A stretch of 64,000 nucleotides of DNA from Curvibacter sp. AEP1-3 (GTDB lineage Bacteria > Pseudomonadota > Gammaproteobacteria > Burkholderiales > Burkholderiaceae_C): positions 3,669,464 through 3,733,463 of the forward strand of contig NZ_CP015698.1 of NCBI RefSeq assembly GCF_002163715.1, given 5' to 3'. The number at the start of each line of letters is the position of its first letter. The first letter of the stretch is position 1. Below, piece after piece: positions 35,317-47,802 of the stretch. The position numbers were made by a program, and so were the translations under genes. Under the pieces are notes generated by a model, which did not search any database, had not been told where the DNA came from, and saw only the letters and a list, made by a program, of their open reading frames with translations.

Positions 35317-36780
35317 ATGCAGAATCAGCGGATGCTGATTCAACCTATCATTTTGTCCGGGGGCTCCGGCACGCGTTTGTGGCCGCTCTCGCGTGAGAAG
35401 TATCCCAAGCAGTTGCTGCCCCTGATTGGCGATGACTCTTTACTGCAGGCCACGATACGCCGTGTAGAAGGCGTTCAGGGCGCTGAGCTTGCACCACCCA
35501 TGGTGGTGTGCAACGAAGAGTATCGCTTTGTGATCGCGGAGCAGATGCGGCTGATGGGCAAGCCGGGCTCTGTCATTCTTGAGCCTCAGGGGCGAAATAC
35601 GGCTCCAGCGCTTACTCTTGCTGCGCGAGCAGCTATCAAAAACGGAGTAGATCCGGTTCTACTGGTTATGCCGGCGGACCACGTGATCATGGATGTGGCG
35701 GCTTTCAGGGCTGCTGTGATCCGGGGCGCTGCGCTGGCTCAAGATGGCGCGGTGGTGACCTTCGGTATAACGCCGGATGCGCCGGAAACCGGTTACGGGT
35801 ATATCCAGTCTGGCGAGGCTTTCGGTGCAGCCGGCGCCATGCGCATTGCGCGCTTCGTAGAAAAACCTGATTTGGAAACCGCACAAGGCTACTTGCGCGA
35901 GGGCACTTACTCGTGGAACAGCGGCTTGTTCATGATGAAGGCTTCTGTGTGGCTTGCTGCATTGGAGTTATGCAGGCCAGACATTGCCAAAGCCTGTGAG
36001 TCAGCGTGGAGCCAGGGCAGTACCGACGGCGAGTTTGTGCGGGTGGGTAAAGAGGCATTCAGTGCTTGCCCCAGTGACTCGATCGATTACGCGGTGATGG
36101 AACGCTTGGCCGGCAAGAATGGCGCCCCTACGCTAGGCTTGCCGGTGGGGGTGGTGATTCCTCTTGCTGCGGGATGGTCTGATGTGGGTGCTTGGGAGGC
36201 TTTGTGGAATGTGCTGCCGAAAGACGATGCCGGCAACGTTGCGCAAGGCGATGTGCTCATACAGGACAGCCGAAATACGCTGGCCCTGTCGGAAGGGCGC
36301 TTGATTGCCTGCGTGGGCGTGGATGACCTGATCGTTGTTGAAACGGCCGATGCCGTTTTGGTGGCTCACAAGAACAAGACCCAAGACGTTAAGAAGATAG
36401 TGGACCGCTTGAAACAGGCGGGTCGCAGTGAAGGGCAGGCGCACCGCAAGGTGTTCCGCCCCTGGGGTTGGTACGACAGTATTGATCAGGGTGAGCGCTT
36501 CCAGGTGAAGCGCATTGTGGTGAAGCCGGGAGCAGCATTGTCGCTGCAGATGCACCATCACCGTGCTGAGCACTGGATTGTGGTGAGTGGTACTGCGAAG
36601 GTCACGGTGGGCGAGAAGACCGTATTGCTTTCAGAGAATGAATCTACCTACATTCCACTTGGAACCACACATCGACTTGAGAACCCTGGAAAGCTGGCAC
36701 TGGAGATGATTGAGGTGCAGTCGGGCAGCTATTTGGGCGAGGACGACATCGTGCGGTTTGAGGACGTTTATGGTCGTTGA
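35317..36780 (+). CDS. manC: Mannose-1-phosphate guanylyltransferase / mannose-6-phosphate isomerase
   Basis: A bifunctional type II enzyme of 487 aa for GDP-mannose. The N-terminal GT domain has ILSGGSGTRLWPLSREKYPK, EPQGRNTAPALTLAARA, and VMPADHVI; it ends in a cupin isomerase domain with RPWGWYDSIDQGERFQVKR and LSLQMHHHRAEHW (metal-binding His, Glu). A second ATG at 35332 is the more usual family start. The block LAARAAIKNGVD (35603-35648 on DNA) corresponds to a copy of the short interspersed repeat in reverse orientation. It completes the operon with galE. Confidence 0.93.
   Translation: MQNQRMLIQPIILSGGSGTRLWPLSREKYPKQLLPLIGDDSLLQATIRRVEGVQGAELAPPMVVCNEEYRFVIAEQMRLMGKPGSVILEPQGRNTAPALTLAARAAIKNGVDPVLLVMPADHVIMDVAAFRAAVIRGAALAQDGAVVTFGITPDAPETGYGYIQSGEAFGAAGAMRIARFVEKPDLETAQGYLREGTYSWNSGLFMMKASVWLAALELCRPDIAKACESAWSQGSTDGEFVRVGKEAFSACPSDSIDYAVMERLAGKNGAPTLGLPVGVVIPLAAGWSDVGAWEALWNVLPKDDAGNVAQGDVLIQDSRNTLALSEGRLIACVGVDDLIVVETADAVLVAHKNKTQDVKKIVDRLKQAGRSEGQAHRKVFRPWGWYDSIDQGERFQVKRIVVKPGAALSLQMHHHRAEHWIVVSGTAKVTVGEKTVLLSENESTYIPLGTTHRLENPGKLALEMIEVQSGSYLGEDDIVRFEDVYGR
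35603..35648 (-). repeat. Short interspersed repeat copy inside manC
   Basis: Reverse complement reads TACTCCGTTTTTGATAGCTG, then CTCGCGCA and, after a variable part, AAGCGCTGGAGCC. The core TTTTTGATAGCTGCTCGCGC is the same as in the other copies. It is in frame with manC. Confidence 0.55.
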
Positions 36781-36899
36781 TGTGATTTTTTTCACATTTT
36801 TTAAGCTCGACTAGTACTTACGGGCTATTGGTGTAACTACTTGTGTCTTCGACAATCCTGTCAAAGCCCGAATTGGTCTGGCTTAATCAGGGGACGTAA

Positions 36900-37511
36900 A
36901 TGAAATCAATGAAATCTATTGCTCTGGCGATGCTGAGCACCTTGGCGCTTGGCGCAAACGCGGCAACCAATTTGGTTACCAACGGTAGCTTTGAGCAAAC
37001 CGCTCAAACCAACTGGAACACATACACTAGCCTGCCAGGCTGGACTGGTCAGCCCAATGTTGAACTCCGTAACAATGTTTCTGGCACAGCTCAAGACGGC
37101 TTGAATTTCGTGGAATTGGATACCAATGCCAACAGCGGTATTACCCAAACCATCACCGCTACAGGTTTGGTAGAGCTCAGCTTTTGGTACTCGGCTCGTC
37201 CCGGTACCTCCAGCAGTACAAACGATTTGCAAGTGTCTTTCGGTAACAGCTTCCAAACTACCGTCCTGCAAGGCGTTGGTAACAGCACCAGCACTCACAA
37301 TTGGCAACACTTTACCCAAATCGTAAACTTGGGTAATTCTGGTTCCGCAGTTCTGGCTTTTTATGCACGTGGTGCATCGGATTCCTTGGGCGGTTCGTTG
37401 GATAACATTTCCGTGACTTCGGTGCCCGAGCCAGAAACCTACGCCATGTTGCTGGCAGGTTTGGGTGTGATGGGTACTATCGCCCGTCGCCGCAAGCAAA
37501 AAGCTGCTTAA
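36900..37511 (+). CDS. PEP-CTERM sorting domain protein
   Basis: A 203-aa exported protein: signal peptide MKSMKSIALAMLSTLALGAN ending ANA, then a body starting NLVTNGSFEQ and containing GLNFVELDTNAN, similar to DUF642/CBM-like beta-sandwich proteins, and the tail VPEPETYAMLLAGLGVMGTI followed by ARRRKQKAA. Tail residues match those of the 4766 protein closely although the DNA has diverged at synonymous positions. SD AGGGG is 6 nt upstream. A weak motif-like stretch (CCCGAATTGGTCT at 36867-36879) lies upstream. Confidence 0.87.
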   Translation: MKSMKSIALAMLSTLALGANAATNLVTNGSFEQTAQTNWNTYTSLPGWTGQPNVELRNNVSGTAQDGLNFVELDTNANSGITQTITATGLVELSFWYSARPGTSSSTNDLQVSFGNSFQTTVLQGVGNSTSTHNWQHFTQIVNLGNSGSAVLAFYARGASDSLGGSLDNISVTSVPEPETYAMLLAGLGVMGTIARRRKQKAA

Positions 37512-37530
37512 GAAGCACGCTTCCGACACA

Positions 37531-37565
37531 AAAAAGGGGCTTGCCAAACGGCAAGCCCTTTTTTT
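37531..37565 (+). terminator. Intrinsic terminator after PEP-CTERM gene
   Basis: GGGCTTGCC-AAAC-GGCAAGCCC, a perfect 9-bp stem with a T-run after and an A-run before, so it could work in both directions. Confidence 0.92.
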
Positions 37566-37578
37566 ATACGCCGAAACT

Positions 37579-37655
37579 TGGTCGGGGTGAGAGGATTCGA
37601 ACCTCCGATCTCTTCGTCCCGAACGAAGCGCCTTACCGGACTAGGCCACACCCCG
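37579..37655 (-). tRNA. tRNA-Pro (anticodon CGG)
   Basis: Minus-strand cloverleaf: acceptor arm CGGGGTG pairs with CACCCCG, the anticodon stem CTTCG/CGAAG holds the loop TTCGGGA with anticodon CGG, and the T arm has GGTTCGAATCC. The 3' CCA is encoded. It sits between the EPS region and housekeeping genes, a possible region boundary. Confidence 0.97.
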
Positions 37656-37680
37656 TGTGCGAAAGTGAGCGGCTGAAAAC

Positions 37681-38664
37681 CTAGTGGTTACGCTCCAGCA
37701 ACTGCGTTGCCAAGTTAATCAAACACTCGGAATACTCATTCGTTGGCAGACGTTTAGCGGCCTCAATTGCGCGAGCGGCTTCTGAGCGCGCAGAAGCCTT
37801 GGCGACGTCGAGTGCGCCGGTCTTTCTGACAATGGCCACTACTGCCTCCAGCATAGTGAGGTCGCCGGTTTCGATCGCGGTCTGGATCGTACTCCGCTCA
37901 GACTCAGTGCCACGTTGCATGGCTGCAATCAACGGCAGTGTGGTTTTGCCTTCGCGCAGGTCGTCGCCCAGGTTCTTGCCCATGACTGTGGCATCACCCG
38001 CATAGTCGAGCACGTCATCGATGACTTGGAATGCGGTCCCCATGGCTTGGCCGAATTCGGCACATGCTTCTTCGTGGGCTTCAGATGCTTGAGACAAGAT
38101 GGCGCCGACACGGGCGCTTGCTTCAAACAGCTTTGCAGTCTTGGAGCGGATAACTTGCAAATAACCCGCCTCATCGAGAGCTGCATTGTGCATGTTCATC
38201 AGTTGCATCACTTCCCCTTCGGAAATGATGTTGGTGGCATCTGCCAGCACCTGCATGATGCGCATGCTTTGGGCGTCGACCATCATCTGGAAGGCGCGGG
38301 AGTACAGGAAGTCGCCTACCAAGACACTGGCGGGGTTTCCGAAACGTGCATTAGCGGTGGGCGCTCCGCGACGGAGGTCCGAGTCGTCGACAACATCGTC
38401 ATGCAGCAAGGTCGCTGTGTGAATGAATTCGACCACTGCGGCCATGTTGTACCGTTGCTCTCCCCTGTAGCCCAATGCTCCACAGCACAGCAACAACAGG
38501 GCGGGGCGAAGGCGCTTGCCGCCAGCAGAGATGATGTATTGGGAGACGCTGCCAACGAGGGGAACGCCGGAGTCCAATCTCTGGGCGATGACCCTGTCAA
38601 CTTCGCGCATGTCGGGTTCGACGATGGAAAGACCCGTCGAAGAAGCAGGAGTAGAGACTTGCAA
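37681..38664 (-). CDS. ispB: Octaprenyl diphosphate synthase
   Basis: A trans-prenyl transferase of 327 aa that makes the polyprenyl side chain of ubiquinone from FPP and IPP. The first aspartate-rich motif is HDDVVDDSD and the second is [22 protein letters not shown] provides the conserved IPP-binding Lys-Arg. The frame begins at a TTG (38664); an alternative ATG at 38610 (MREVDRVIA) would lose part of the expected N-terminus. It is divergent from rplU, the usual arrangement in this family. Confidence 0.93.
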   Translation of the reverse strand: MQVSTPASSTGLSIVEPDMREVDRVIAQRLDSGVPLVGSVSQYIISAGGKRLRPALLLLCCGALGYRGEQRYNMAAVVEFIHTATLLHDDVVDDSDLRRGAPTANARFGNPASVLVGDFLYSRAFQMMVDAQSMRIMQVLADATNIISEGEVMQLMNMHNAALDEAGYLQVIRSKTAKLFEASARVGAILSQASEAHEEACAEFGQAMGTAFQVIDDVLDYAGDATVMGKNLGDDLREGKTTLPLIAAMQRGTESERSTIQTAIETGDLTMLEAVVAIVRKTGALDVAKASARSEAARAIEAAKRLPTNEYSECLINLATQLLERNH

Positions 38665-38690
38665 GGCGTTGGACCGGTTTGTTTTCCCCG

Positions 38691-38696
38691 ATTATA
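38691..38696 (-). promoter_or_regulatory. Candidate -10 box of ispB promoter
   Basis: TATAAT on the minus strand lies about 27 nt upstream of the TTG start, which fits a short leader. No good -35 box is seen at the usual distance. Confidence 0.35.
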
Positions 38697-38738
38697 GAGA
38701 GGCTATGGCTCTCTGCCCCTGCACTGGTAGAGTAGGCT

Positions 38739-38766
38739 TTGACGAATTACGGCGAAATGTTATACT
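38739..38766 (+). promoter_or_regulatory. Sigma-70 promoter of rplU-rpmA
   Basis: TTGACG and TATACT with a 16-nt spacer, about 52 nt upstream of rplU. Both boxes fit the consensus well. Confidence 0.75.
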
Positions 38767-38818
38767 CCAAGGCTCTGCGAAAATTCATTTGCAGAATTTC
38801 CTAGTCGAAGAGGTCAAC

Positions 38819-39130
38819 ATGTACGCGGTCATAAAAACCGGCGGCAAGCAATATCGCGTTGCTGCTGGCGAAAAAATTAAAGTAGAACAGATTGCTGCGG
38901 ACGTAGGCCAAGAGATCGTGATCGACCAGGTTCTGGCAGTCGGAAACGGCGCTGAACTGAAGGTTGGCACACCCTTGGTGTCCGGTGCGACCGTTACGGT
39001 CACAGTAATTTCCCACGGAAAGCACGACAAAGTGCGCATTTTCAAGATGCGTCGTCGTAAGCATTACCAAAAACGTCAAGGTCACCGTCAGCAGTTCACC
39101 GAACTGCAAATCGGCGCGATCAAGGCTTAA
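38819..39130 (+). CDS. rplU: 50S ribosomal protein L21
   Basis: A 103-aa ribosomal protein that binds 23S rRNA. The family start [14 protein letters not shown], the central [10 protein letters not shown] and the C-terminal [17 protein letters not shown] are all present. AGAGG lies 6 nt before the ATG. The frame is open to 38516, but the ATG at 38819 is the conserved start. It precedes rpmA and obgE in the standard order. Confidence 0.98.
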   Translation: MYAVIKTGGKQYRVAAGEKIKVEQIAADVGQEIVIDQVLAVGNGAELKVGTPLVSGATVTVTVISHGKHDKVRIFKMRRRKHYQKRQGHRQQFTELQIGAIKA

Positions 39131-39141
39131 AGGAATAGGTC

Positions 39142-39399
39142 ATGGCACAGAAAAAAGGCGGCGGCTCTACGCGCAACGGACGTGACTCCAAGCCAAAGAT
39201 GCTCGGTGTGAAGGCTTTCGGCGGTGAATTGATCAGCGCTGGTTCCATCATCGTGCGTCAACGCGGTACCAAGTTCCACGCTGGCGACAACGTCGGCATG
39301 GGCGTGGACCACACCCTGTTTGCACTGGTGGACGGCAAAGTGTCGTTCGCAGTGAAGGGTGCGTTGAACAAGCACACAGTGAGCATTACTGCAGCGTAA
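39142..39399 (+). CDS. rpmA: 50S ribosomal protein L27
   Basis: An 85-aa ribosomal protein whose N-terminal tail reaches the peptidyl-transferase centre. [20 protein letters not shown] and the later [19 protein letters not shown] are diagnostic. AAGGA precedes the start; it follows rplU by 11 nt and ends before an intrinsic terminator. Confidence 0.98.
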   Translation: MAQKKGGGSTRNGRDSKPKMLGVKAFGGELISAGSIIVRQRGTKFHAGDNVGMGVDHTLFALVDGKVSFAVKGALNKHTVSITAA

Positions 39400-39420
39400 A
39401 CTGCACAGGCTCCCCCGAGA

Positions 39421-39448
39421 AACCCTGCGCCCTTCGCGCGGGGTTTTT
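39421..39448 (+). terminator. Intrinsic terminator after rpmA
   Basis: AACCCTGCGC-CCTTC-GCGCGGGGTT, a 10-bp stem with one T-G pair, followed by a T-run. It separates rpmA from obgE. Confidence 0.88.
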
Positions 39449-39457
39449 CATTTCTAA

Positions 39458-40564
<1,107 letters not shown>

Positions 40565-40567
40565 TTT

Positions 40568-40614
40568 GCTCCTATTTTTATAGCTGCTCGCGCATACATA
40601 ACGGGCGCTACAAG
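40568..40614 (+). repeat. Short interspersed repeat between obgE and proB
   Basis: GCTCCTATTTTTATAGCTGC, TCGCGCATACATAACGGGCG, CTACAAG. This intergenic copy is the reference used here for the copies in genes. It lies immediately upstream of proB and could affect its translation start region. Confidence 0.65.
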
Positions 40615-40619
40615 CATAA

Positions 40620-41756
40620 ATGAACCCTAAATTCAGTTCGATGGTGTTGCGCGATGCCCGGCGTGTCGTGGTCAAAGTGGGCTCCAGCCTGGTCACCAAT
40701 GATGGTCGTGGGCTGGACGAGCAGGCCATTGGCGAATGGTGCAGGCAATTGGCGCACTTGATTCGCGATGGACGCGAGGTCATCATGGTGTCCAGCGGCG
40801 CCATTGCCGAAGGCATGAAGCGGCTGGGCTGGACCACTCGCCCCAAGGCAGTTCAAGAATTGCAAGCGGCAGCTGCTGTTGGGCAGATGGGCTTGGCGCA
40901 GATGTACGAGACCAAACTCCGTGCGAACGGTTTGGGAAGCGCACAGGTCTTGCTCACGCATGCCGATTTGGCCGATCGCGAGCGCTACCTCAATGCACGT
41001 TCCACCTTGCTGACTTTGTTGAAGCTGGGTGTAGTCCCAGTGATCAATGAAAACGACACGGTGGTGAATGATGAAATCAAGTTTGGCGACAACGACACCC
41101 TCGGTGCGTTGGTGGCGAACCTAGTGGAAGCGGATGCCTTGGTCATCCTCACCGACCAAAAGGGCTTGTTCACTGCCGATCCGCGCAAAGATGCATCTGC
41201 CACTTTCGTGAGCGAAGCCTCTGCAGGTGATGCGAAGCTCGAACTCATGGCGGGTGGCGCTGGCAGCAGCATAGGTCGCGGTGGCATGCTCACCAAAATT
41301 CTGGCGGCCAAACGTGCGGCCGGCTCCGGGGCTTCCACTGTCATTGCTTGGGGGCGTGAGCCTGATGCACTGATTCGGCTAACCCAGGGTGATGCGATTG
41401 GTACCTTGCTAATTGCACAGACCCAGAAAAATCAAGCCCGCAAACAGTGGATGGCGGATCACCTGCAAATGCGTGGCGCCGTCATTGTGGATGCGGGTGC
41501 CGCAGCCAAGGTGCGCGACGAGGGCAAGAGCTTGCTCCCCATCGGGATGGTTCAGGTGGAAGGTGAGTTTTCTCGCGGTGACGTTATCGCAGTTCGGGAT
41601 GAGGCCGGCCAAGAAATTGCCCGCGGATTGGCCAACTACGCAAGCGCAGAGGCTCGATTGCTGTGTCGCAAGCCATCGTCCGAATTTGAGCGCCTATTGG
41701 GCTATGCCGCGGAGCCCGAGATGCTGCATCGGGACAATCTGGTGCTCAGCCGCTAA
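40620..41756 (+). CDS. proB: Glutamate 5-kinase
   Basis: A 378-aa amino-acid kinase that phosphorylates glutamate in proline synthesis. [14 protein letters not shown] begins the ATP-binding fold, followed by [38 protein letters not shown] and [18 protein letters not shown]. The C-terminal PUA domain runs from about residue 280 ([13 protein letters not shown]). An ATG at 40641 is an alternative start. Confidence 0.96.
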   Translation: MNPKFSSMVLRDARRVVVKVGSSLVTNDGRGLDEQAIGEWCRQLAHLIRDGREVIMVSSGAIAEGMKRLGWTTRPKAVQELQAAAAVGQMGLAQMYETKLRANGLGSAQVLLTHADLADRERYLNARSTLLTLLKLGVVPVINENDTVVNDEIKFGDNDTLGALVANLVEADALVILTDQKGLFTADPRKDASATFVSEASAGDAKLELMAGGAGSSIGRGGMLTKILAAKRAAGSGASTVIAWGREPDALIRLTQGDAIGTLLIAQTQKNQARKQWMADHLQMRGAVIVDAGAAAKVRDEGKSLLPIGMVQVEGEFSRGDVIAVRDEAGQEIARGLANYASAEARLLCRKPSSEFERLLGYAAEPEMLHRDNLVLSR

Positions 41757-41775
41757 GCCTCACTAGTTTGAAGAG

Positions 41776-42297
41776 CTACACCGGGTTGTCGTTTTTCTGA
41801 TTTGCCGGTTTCGTGCCGGTTTGAAGCGCCTTGATGATGTCAGGCTTACTCACTACGACACGCGCATAGCAAGCTGCCTGCCTGGCGAACATGCGGGGGT
41901 GTTGTGATCCCATGTTATCTAGCAGATCACGCCAGACCGGGTTGGCTACCGGTGACCAGGTTCCACTGGAGCCGGCGCGGGCATAGGTTTTGACCTCACC
42001 GGTCAGGCACCGGATGCCTTCGTACACCGCGTTGCTCGTCCCCGTCGAATTGGTCATGACCGCCACGTACCGAACAATGCCGTCATTGCCCACGTAAATC
42101 GTGTTGGGATCAATCCCTACTTTGACGGTCACAAAGTTCGGCATTTCCAAAGGCAAAACTTTGGTGACCGAAAAGGCGGGTGCGGGAGGCTCCTTTTCCT
42201 CAACCCAGTCCGGGTTATCCAAAGAGTTCTGTGCGCAGGCAAGACTGCTGACCAGTAGCAAGACTTGACCTGCAACTGAGCGCTTGAAATGATTCAT
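41776..42297 (-). CDS. CNP1-like family protein, exported
   Basis: A 173-aa protein of unknown function with a signal peptide ([16 protein letters not shown]). The central segment [20 protein letters not shown] and the two-cysteine region ([13 protein letters not shown], then [10 protein letters not shown]) match the CNP1-like family of betaproteobacteria. It overlaps rppH by ATGA and so is probably cotranscribed with it. No function is proposed. Confidence 0.82.
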   Translation of the reverse strand: MNHFKRSVAGQVLLLVSSLACAQNSLDNPDWVEEKEPPAPAFSVTKVLPLEMPNFVTVKVGIDPNTIYVGNDGIVRYVAVMTNSTGTSNAVYEGIRCLTGEVKTYARAGSSGTWSPVANPVWRDLLDNMGSQHPRMFARQAACYARVVVSKPDIIKALQTGTKPANQKNDNPV

Positions 42298-42917
42298 GAT
42301 GTGGAGGGCACATTCGTGCCCGGGTCCGGTTCAAACGACGCGCCTGGAGGCAATTCCATGTGGTTGGGCTGGAGCCGGTCAAAGCCGCTTTCGACTTCCC
42401 GTTGGCGTCCGCTACCGTGGCGCAAAAAACGGTTACGTGGCTCATGACGAGGCAGATAACGCGATAGCTCTGTCAGAGCCATTTCATAGACTCCGCGCTT
42501 GAATTCCACGACGGCGTCCAGCGGCACCCAATAGTCGTTCCAGCGCCAAGCATCGAACTCAGGGTGGTCCGTAGCACGCAGATTCAGGTCCCAATCGTGA
42601 CCGACCAATTGCAGCAGAAACCAGATCTGCTTTTGTCCTTTGTAGTGGCCCCGCGCATCGCGGCGCACATACCTGTCCGGCACCTCGTAGCGCAACCAGT
42701 CCCGGGTACGGGCCACAATGCTTACATGCTCCGGAAGGAGGCCCACCTCTTCATGGAGTTCCCGGAACATGGCTTGCTCAGGAGTTTCCCCCCGGTCAAT
42801 GCCACCTTGCGGGAACTGCCACGAATGCGTGCGTATGCGTTTGCCCCAAAATACCTGATTTCGCTGGTTGAGCAGGACGATGCCGACATTGGGTCGAAAT
42901 CCGTCCCGGTCAAGCAT
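42294..42917 (-). CDS. rppH: RNA pyrophosphohydrolase
   Basis: A 207-aa Nudix hydrolase that removes pyrophosphate from the 5' end of transcripts and triggers decay. The family N-terminus [20 protein letters not shown] and the Nudix box [20 protein letters not shown] followed by VGL are intact. An upstream start at 42944 is possible, but 42917 is the conserved start. The C-terminal 50 residues beyond the domain are basic and then variable. Divergent from proS. Confidence 0.95.
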   Translation of the reverse strand: MLDRDGFRPNVGIVLLNQRNQVFWGKRIRTHSWQFPQGGIDRGETPEQAMFRELHEEVGLLPEHVSIVARTRDWLRYEVPDRYVRRDARGHYKGQKQIWFLLQLVGHDWDLNLRATDHPEFDAWRWNDYWVPLDAVVEFKRGVYEMALTELSRYLPRHEPRNRFLRHGSGRQREVESGFDRLQPNHMELPPGASFEPDPGTNVPSTS

Positions 42918-43008
42918 AATCAAACCCCAATTTTTAAACTTCATTCATTATGCACAGCGAAAGCAGTGCATCAAGGTCTGGAGTTCCCTGTAGTTCACTG
43001 AGCGACCC

Positions 43009-44747
<1,739 letters not shown>

Positions 44748-44751
<4 letters not shown>

Positions 44752-45392
44752 GTCTTCCGCTCTCCGATTCGCTGGTTTCAAGGCGAATCGGGCTGCAGCG
44801 CTTATCTCTCGTGTGCGGGTTGCTCTGTTTTTCGCAGCAACGCGCATGGGCGGGCGCGCAGGTGGAGGAGCCTTTGGTGGACTCAGTGCGTACCGCTCTG
44901 TCGTCCGCCATTACCAATTCTGCGCCGCCCATACCTGAATTTCAGGACACCGAGTCGCGCCTCAAATACCTGCGCTGGCTGGGTGCCATGAGCGAGCGCC
45001 TCAAGAAGAAAAAGCCTGAGTGGGACGTGCGCCGGGAGTTTCTGCAAACGGTCTGGTACGAGAGCAAGCGTGCCGGTCTGGATGTGGCCCTGGTACTTGG
45101 CCTGATTCAGGTGGAGAGCAACTTCCGCAAATTTGCGGTCAGCAGCGTGGGGGCGCGCGGCTACATGCAGGTCATGCCGTTCTGGACCCGCGTTCTTGGC
45201 GACGGCGATGCCGGCAAGCTGTTTCACATGCAGACCAACCTGCGTTTCGGCTGTGTGATCCTGCGCCACTACCTGGAGCGGGAGCGCGGCGATGTGTTTA
45301 TGGCCCTGGGGCGCTACAACGGCTCCCGCGGCAAAGCCCCGTATCCGAACGCTGTGCTCGGCGCCCGCCGCAACTGGGAATGGGCAGGCTAA
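44748..45392 (+). CDS. Lytic transglycosylase domain protein
   Basis: A 214-aa exported enzyme that cleaves peptidoglycan glycan strands. The signal region is [18 protein letters not shown]. The SLT fold has the catalytic glutamate in [16 protein letters not shown], the [12 protein letters not shown] block and [16 protein letters not shown], with the late [13 protein letters not shown]. Start overlaps the proS stop by ATGA. The stop overlaps the convergent GGDEF/EAL gene by 4 nt. Confidence 0.92.
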
Positions 45393-47290
45393 ACTTGGCC
45401 CGCAATCGGGGTGAGGGTAGGGCGGGCCAGCCAGTAGGCCTCGAAGTCTTTGGCAGGCATGGGCCGCGCGAATAAATAGCCCTGCGCTTGATCGCAGCCC
45501 ATGCGGGTAAGGGCCTCCCGGGTGGCTTCGTTTTCCACGCCCTCGGCGGTCACGGTGAGCTGCAAACTTTTGGCCAAGTGAATGATGGCGCTCACCATGG
45601 CCACATCTTTTTGTCCCTGCATCAATCGGCGGACAAACGACTGGTCAATCTTGAGTTTATGCACCGGAAAGCGCTGCAGGTAAGACAGGTTGGAGTAACC
45701 GGTGCCGAAGTCATCGATGGACATTCGGATGCCGGAGTGTTGAATCCGGCCAAGCGTGGTGATGAATTTCTCGGTGTCATGGATCAGGGTGGACTCCGTG
45801 ACTTCCAACTCCAATTGCCGCGGATCCAGACCGGTCTCCCGTAGAGCCTGTGCGATCACGGCTTCCACATTGCCCCGACTGAATTGAACCGGCGACAGGT
45901 TGACCGACACAAACAGATCCGTCGCACCTTGCTGCCGCCAGGCCTGCATTTGCCGGCAGGCTTCAGTCAACACCCATTGACCGATGTCCACAATCAAGCC
46001 CGATTTTTCTGCCAAGGTGATGAACAAGCCGGGTGACACCATACCCAGCTTGGGGTTTTGCCAGCGCACCAGCGCTTCCGCCCCCAACAGCCTGCCGCTG
46101 TGCAGGTCATACACCGGCTGGTAGTGCAATACAAACTCTTCTTGCGTGACCGCCTGCCGGAGGCTGGAAATCAGGTGCAGGCTCTCCGTCACACTGCTGC
46201 GGATGTCTTCACTGAAGAATCGGAAGGTGTTGCGCCCGGCTTCTTTGGCGTGATACATCGCCAGGTCAGCGTGCCGCATCAGTTCGTCGAAAGAGTTGCC
46301 GTGTTGGGGATACAGGGCGATGCCGATAGAGCAGGAAGCGAGCACTTCTAGGCCTCGCAACTGAAACGGGGCCTGCATCTTCTGCAGGATGTCCTGACTG
46401 ACTTTCGCCACCGCATCGGGGTGTTGGAGACCAGTCAGACCAATCAAAAATTCATCTCCGCCCTGCCGGCAAACAATGTCTGTTTGCCGCACCGATTCAC
46501 GCAAACGCTGCGCCACTTGCACCAAAAAATCATCTCCAGCGGAATGCCCCAAGGAGTCGTTGACGTCTTTGAAGTTGTCCAGATCCACAAACAGCATGGC
46601 GACCAGATTCTTCTCTTCGGCGGCTAAGCGCATCGCCTCGGTCAGGAGCTCGTTACCCAGTATGCGGTTGGGCAGACGCGTCAACCCATCGTGCTGTGCC
46701 AGATAGGTCAGGTTCTTTTCCGAGGCATGAAAACGCGCAATCTGCGCCCTTAGGCGCACCAATGCGTTTTGCATGTCGTAGGTCAGAAACCAGATCAGAA
46801 AACCATTGATCAGCAAAATGGATACGCTGTCTGTCAGCCGGTCCAGCTCGGTACCGGAGGTGATGCCAGTGCGCCAACCGTTCAATGTACCCAGGCCCAA
46901 CATCACCACGCACCCCAGCATGAAGGTCAGCAGCATCCAGAAGTGTCTTGGTTTGAGTAGCTGACCCGCCCCGATCAGGATGACCGGATAACCCAGGAGC
47001 GAGGAGTCGCGCAGCCCGTCGCTGAACCACATGATGCTGAACAGGGAGAGGGTGGCCACCGACAGCACCATGCCGGCAGCGGCCTCGTGGTGCCCGCGGT
47101 GGTTGAGCCATTGGCAGGGGAGCATCAGCGCAGCTCCCAAGCCCAGGGACAGGACTACATCCCAGCGGGATTGCAGTCCGTACTGGGCTGCCGTGCCGCT
47201 GAAGGCGATGAACACCAGCAGTGCAAACTGGAAGACCCGGCGACTTCGTACGGTCGCCTCTTCCGCATCGTCATGACGGGGATTGGACAC
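45389..47290 (-). CDS. GGDEF/EAL cyclic-di-GMP enzyme, membrane-bound
   Basis: A 633-aa protein with about six N-terminal helices (residues 15-175) that form a membrane sensor. Then a GGDEF domain with an intact active motif RQGGDEF near residue 283 and an I-site RQTD five residues before it, and an EAL domain with GAEALVRW, IDDFGTGYS and VENEATREAL. Both halves look catalytically competent, so it may make or break cyclic-di-GMP. The start is a GTG with GGGAG 8 nt upstream. Link to EPS control is plausible, not shown. Confidence 0.93.
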   Translation of the reverse strand: MSNPRHDDAEEATVRSRRVFQFALLVFIAFSGTAAQYGLQSRWDVVLSLGLGAALMLPCQWLNHRGHHEAAAGMVLSVATLSLFSIMWFSDGLRDSSLLGYPVILIGAGQLLKPRHFWMLLTFMLGCVVMLGLGTLNGWRTGITSGTELDRLTDSVSILLINGFLIWFLTYDMQNALVRLRAQIARFHASEKNLTYLAQHDGLTRLPNRILGNELLTEAMRLAAEEKNLVAMLFVDLDNFKDVNDSLGHSAGDDFLVQVAQRLRESVRQTDIVCRQGGDEFLIGLTGLQHPDAVAKVSQDILQKMQAPFQLRGLEVLASCSIGIALYPQHGNSFDELMRHADLAMYHAKEAGRNTFRFFSEDIRSSVTESLHLISSLRQAVTQEEFVLHYQPVYDLHSGRLLGAEALVRWQNPKLGMVSPGLFITLAEKSGLIVDIGQWVLTEACRQMQAWRQQGATDLFVSVNLSPVQFSRGNVEAVIAQALRETGLDPRQLELEVTESTLIHDTEKFITTLGRIQHSGIRMSIDDFGTGYSNLSYLQRFPVHKLKIDQSFVRRLMQGQKDVAMVSAIIHLAKSLQLTVTAEGVENEATREALTRMGCDQAQGYLFARPMPAKDFEAYWLARPTLTPIAGQV

Positions 47291-47363
47291 AGCAGACTCC
47301 CTGCAAGCCTCATGGGGGTTGCGGTTGCCCGGTCATTCGCGCCAGGCATACCGCTGGAGGCGG

Positions 47364-47690
47364 TTAATTGGCCTGGGCGCCGATCACTTGCACCAGTTCG
47401 CCGGATTCGTACATCTCCATCATGATGTCTGAGCCGCCGATGAATTCACCCTTGATGTAGAGCTGGGGGATGGTGGGCCAGCTGCTGTATTCCTTGATGC
47501 CTTGGCGGATGCCGTCGTCTTCCAGCACGTTCACGGTCTTGATGGTCTTGGTATCCACGCCGCAGGCCTTGAGGATCTGGATAGCGCGGCCGGAGAAGCC
47601 GCACTGTGGGAAGCTGGCAGTGCCTTTCATGAACAGCAGGATGTCGTTGGACTTCACCAGTTCGTCAATGCGTTGTTGTGCGTCGCTCAT
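47364..47690 (-). CDS. grxD: Monothiol glutaredoxin Grx4-type
   Basis: A 108-aa CGFS glutaredoxin, which carries Fe-S clusters. [20 protein letters not shown] holds the CGFS site, and [20 protein letters not shown] provides the glutathione-binding cis-proline and GG. The length is normal. Confidence 0.96.
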   Translation of the reverse strand: MSDAQQRIDELVKSNDILLFMKGTASFPQCGFSGRAIQILKACGVDTKTIKTVNVLEDDGIRQGIKEYSSWPTIPQLYIKGEFIGGSDIMMEMYESGELVQVIGAQAN

Positions 47691-47802
47691 GTCAAAAATT
47701 CCGAGTAGATAGATACCCTAATTATTTCACCTTCGTCCCTGCTTGTCGCCCTTCCGTGGCCTCAGCGCACAGCCGGTAAGGCTTTTTACGATAATTGGGG
47801 GC

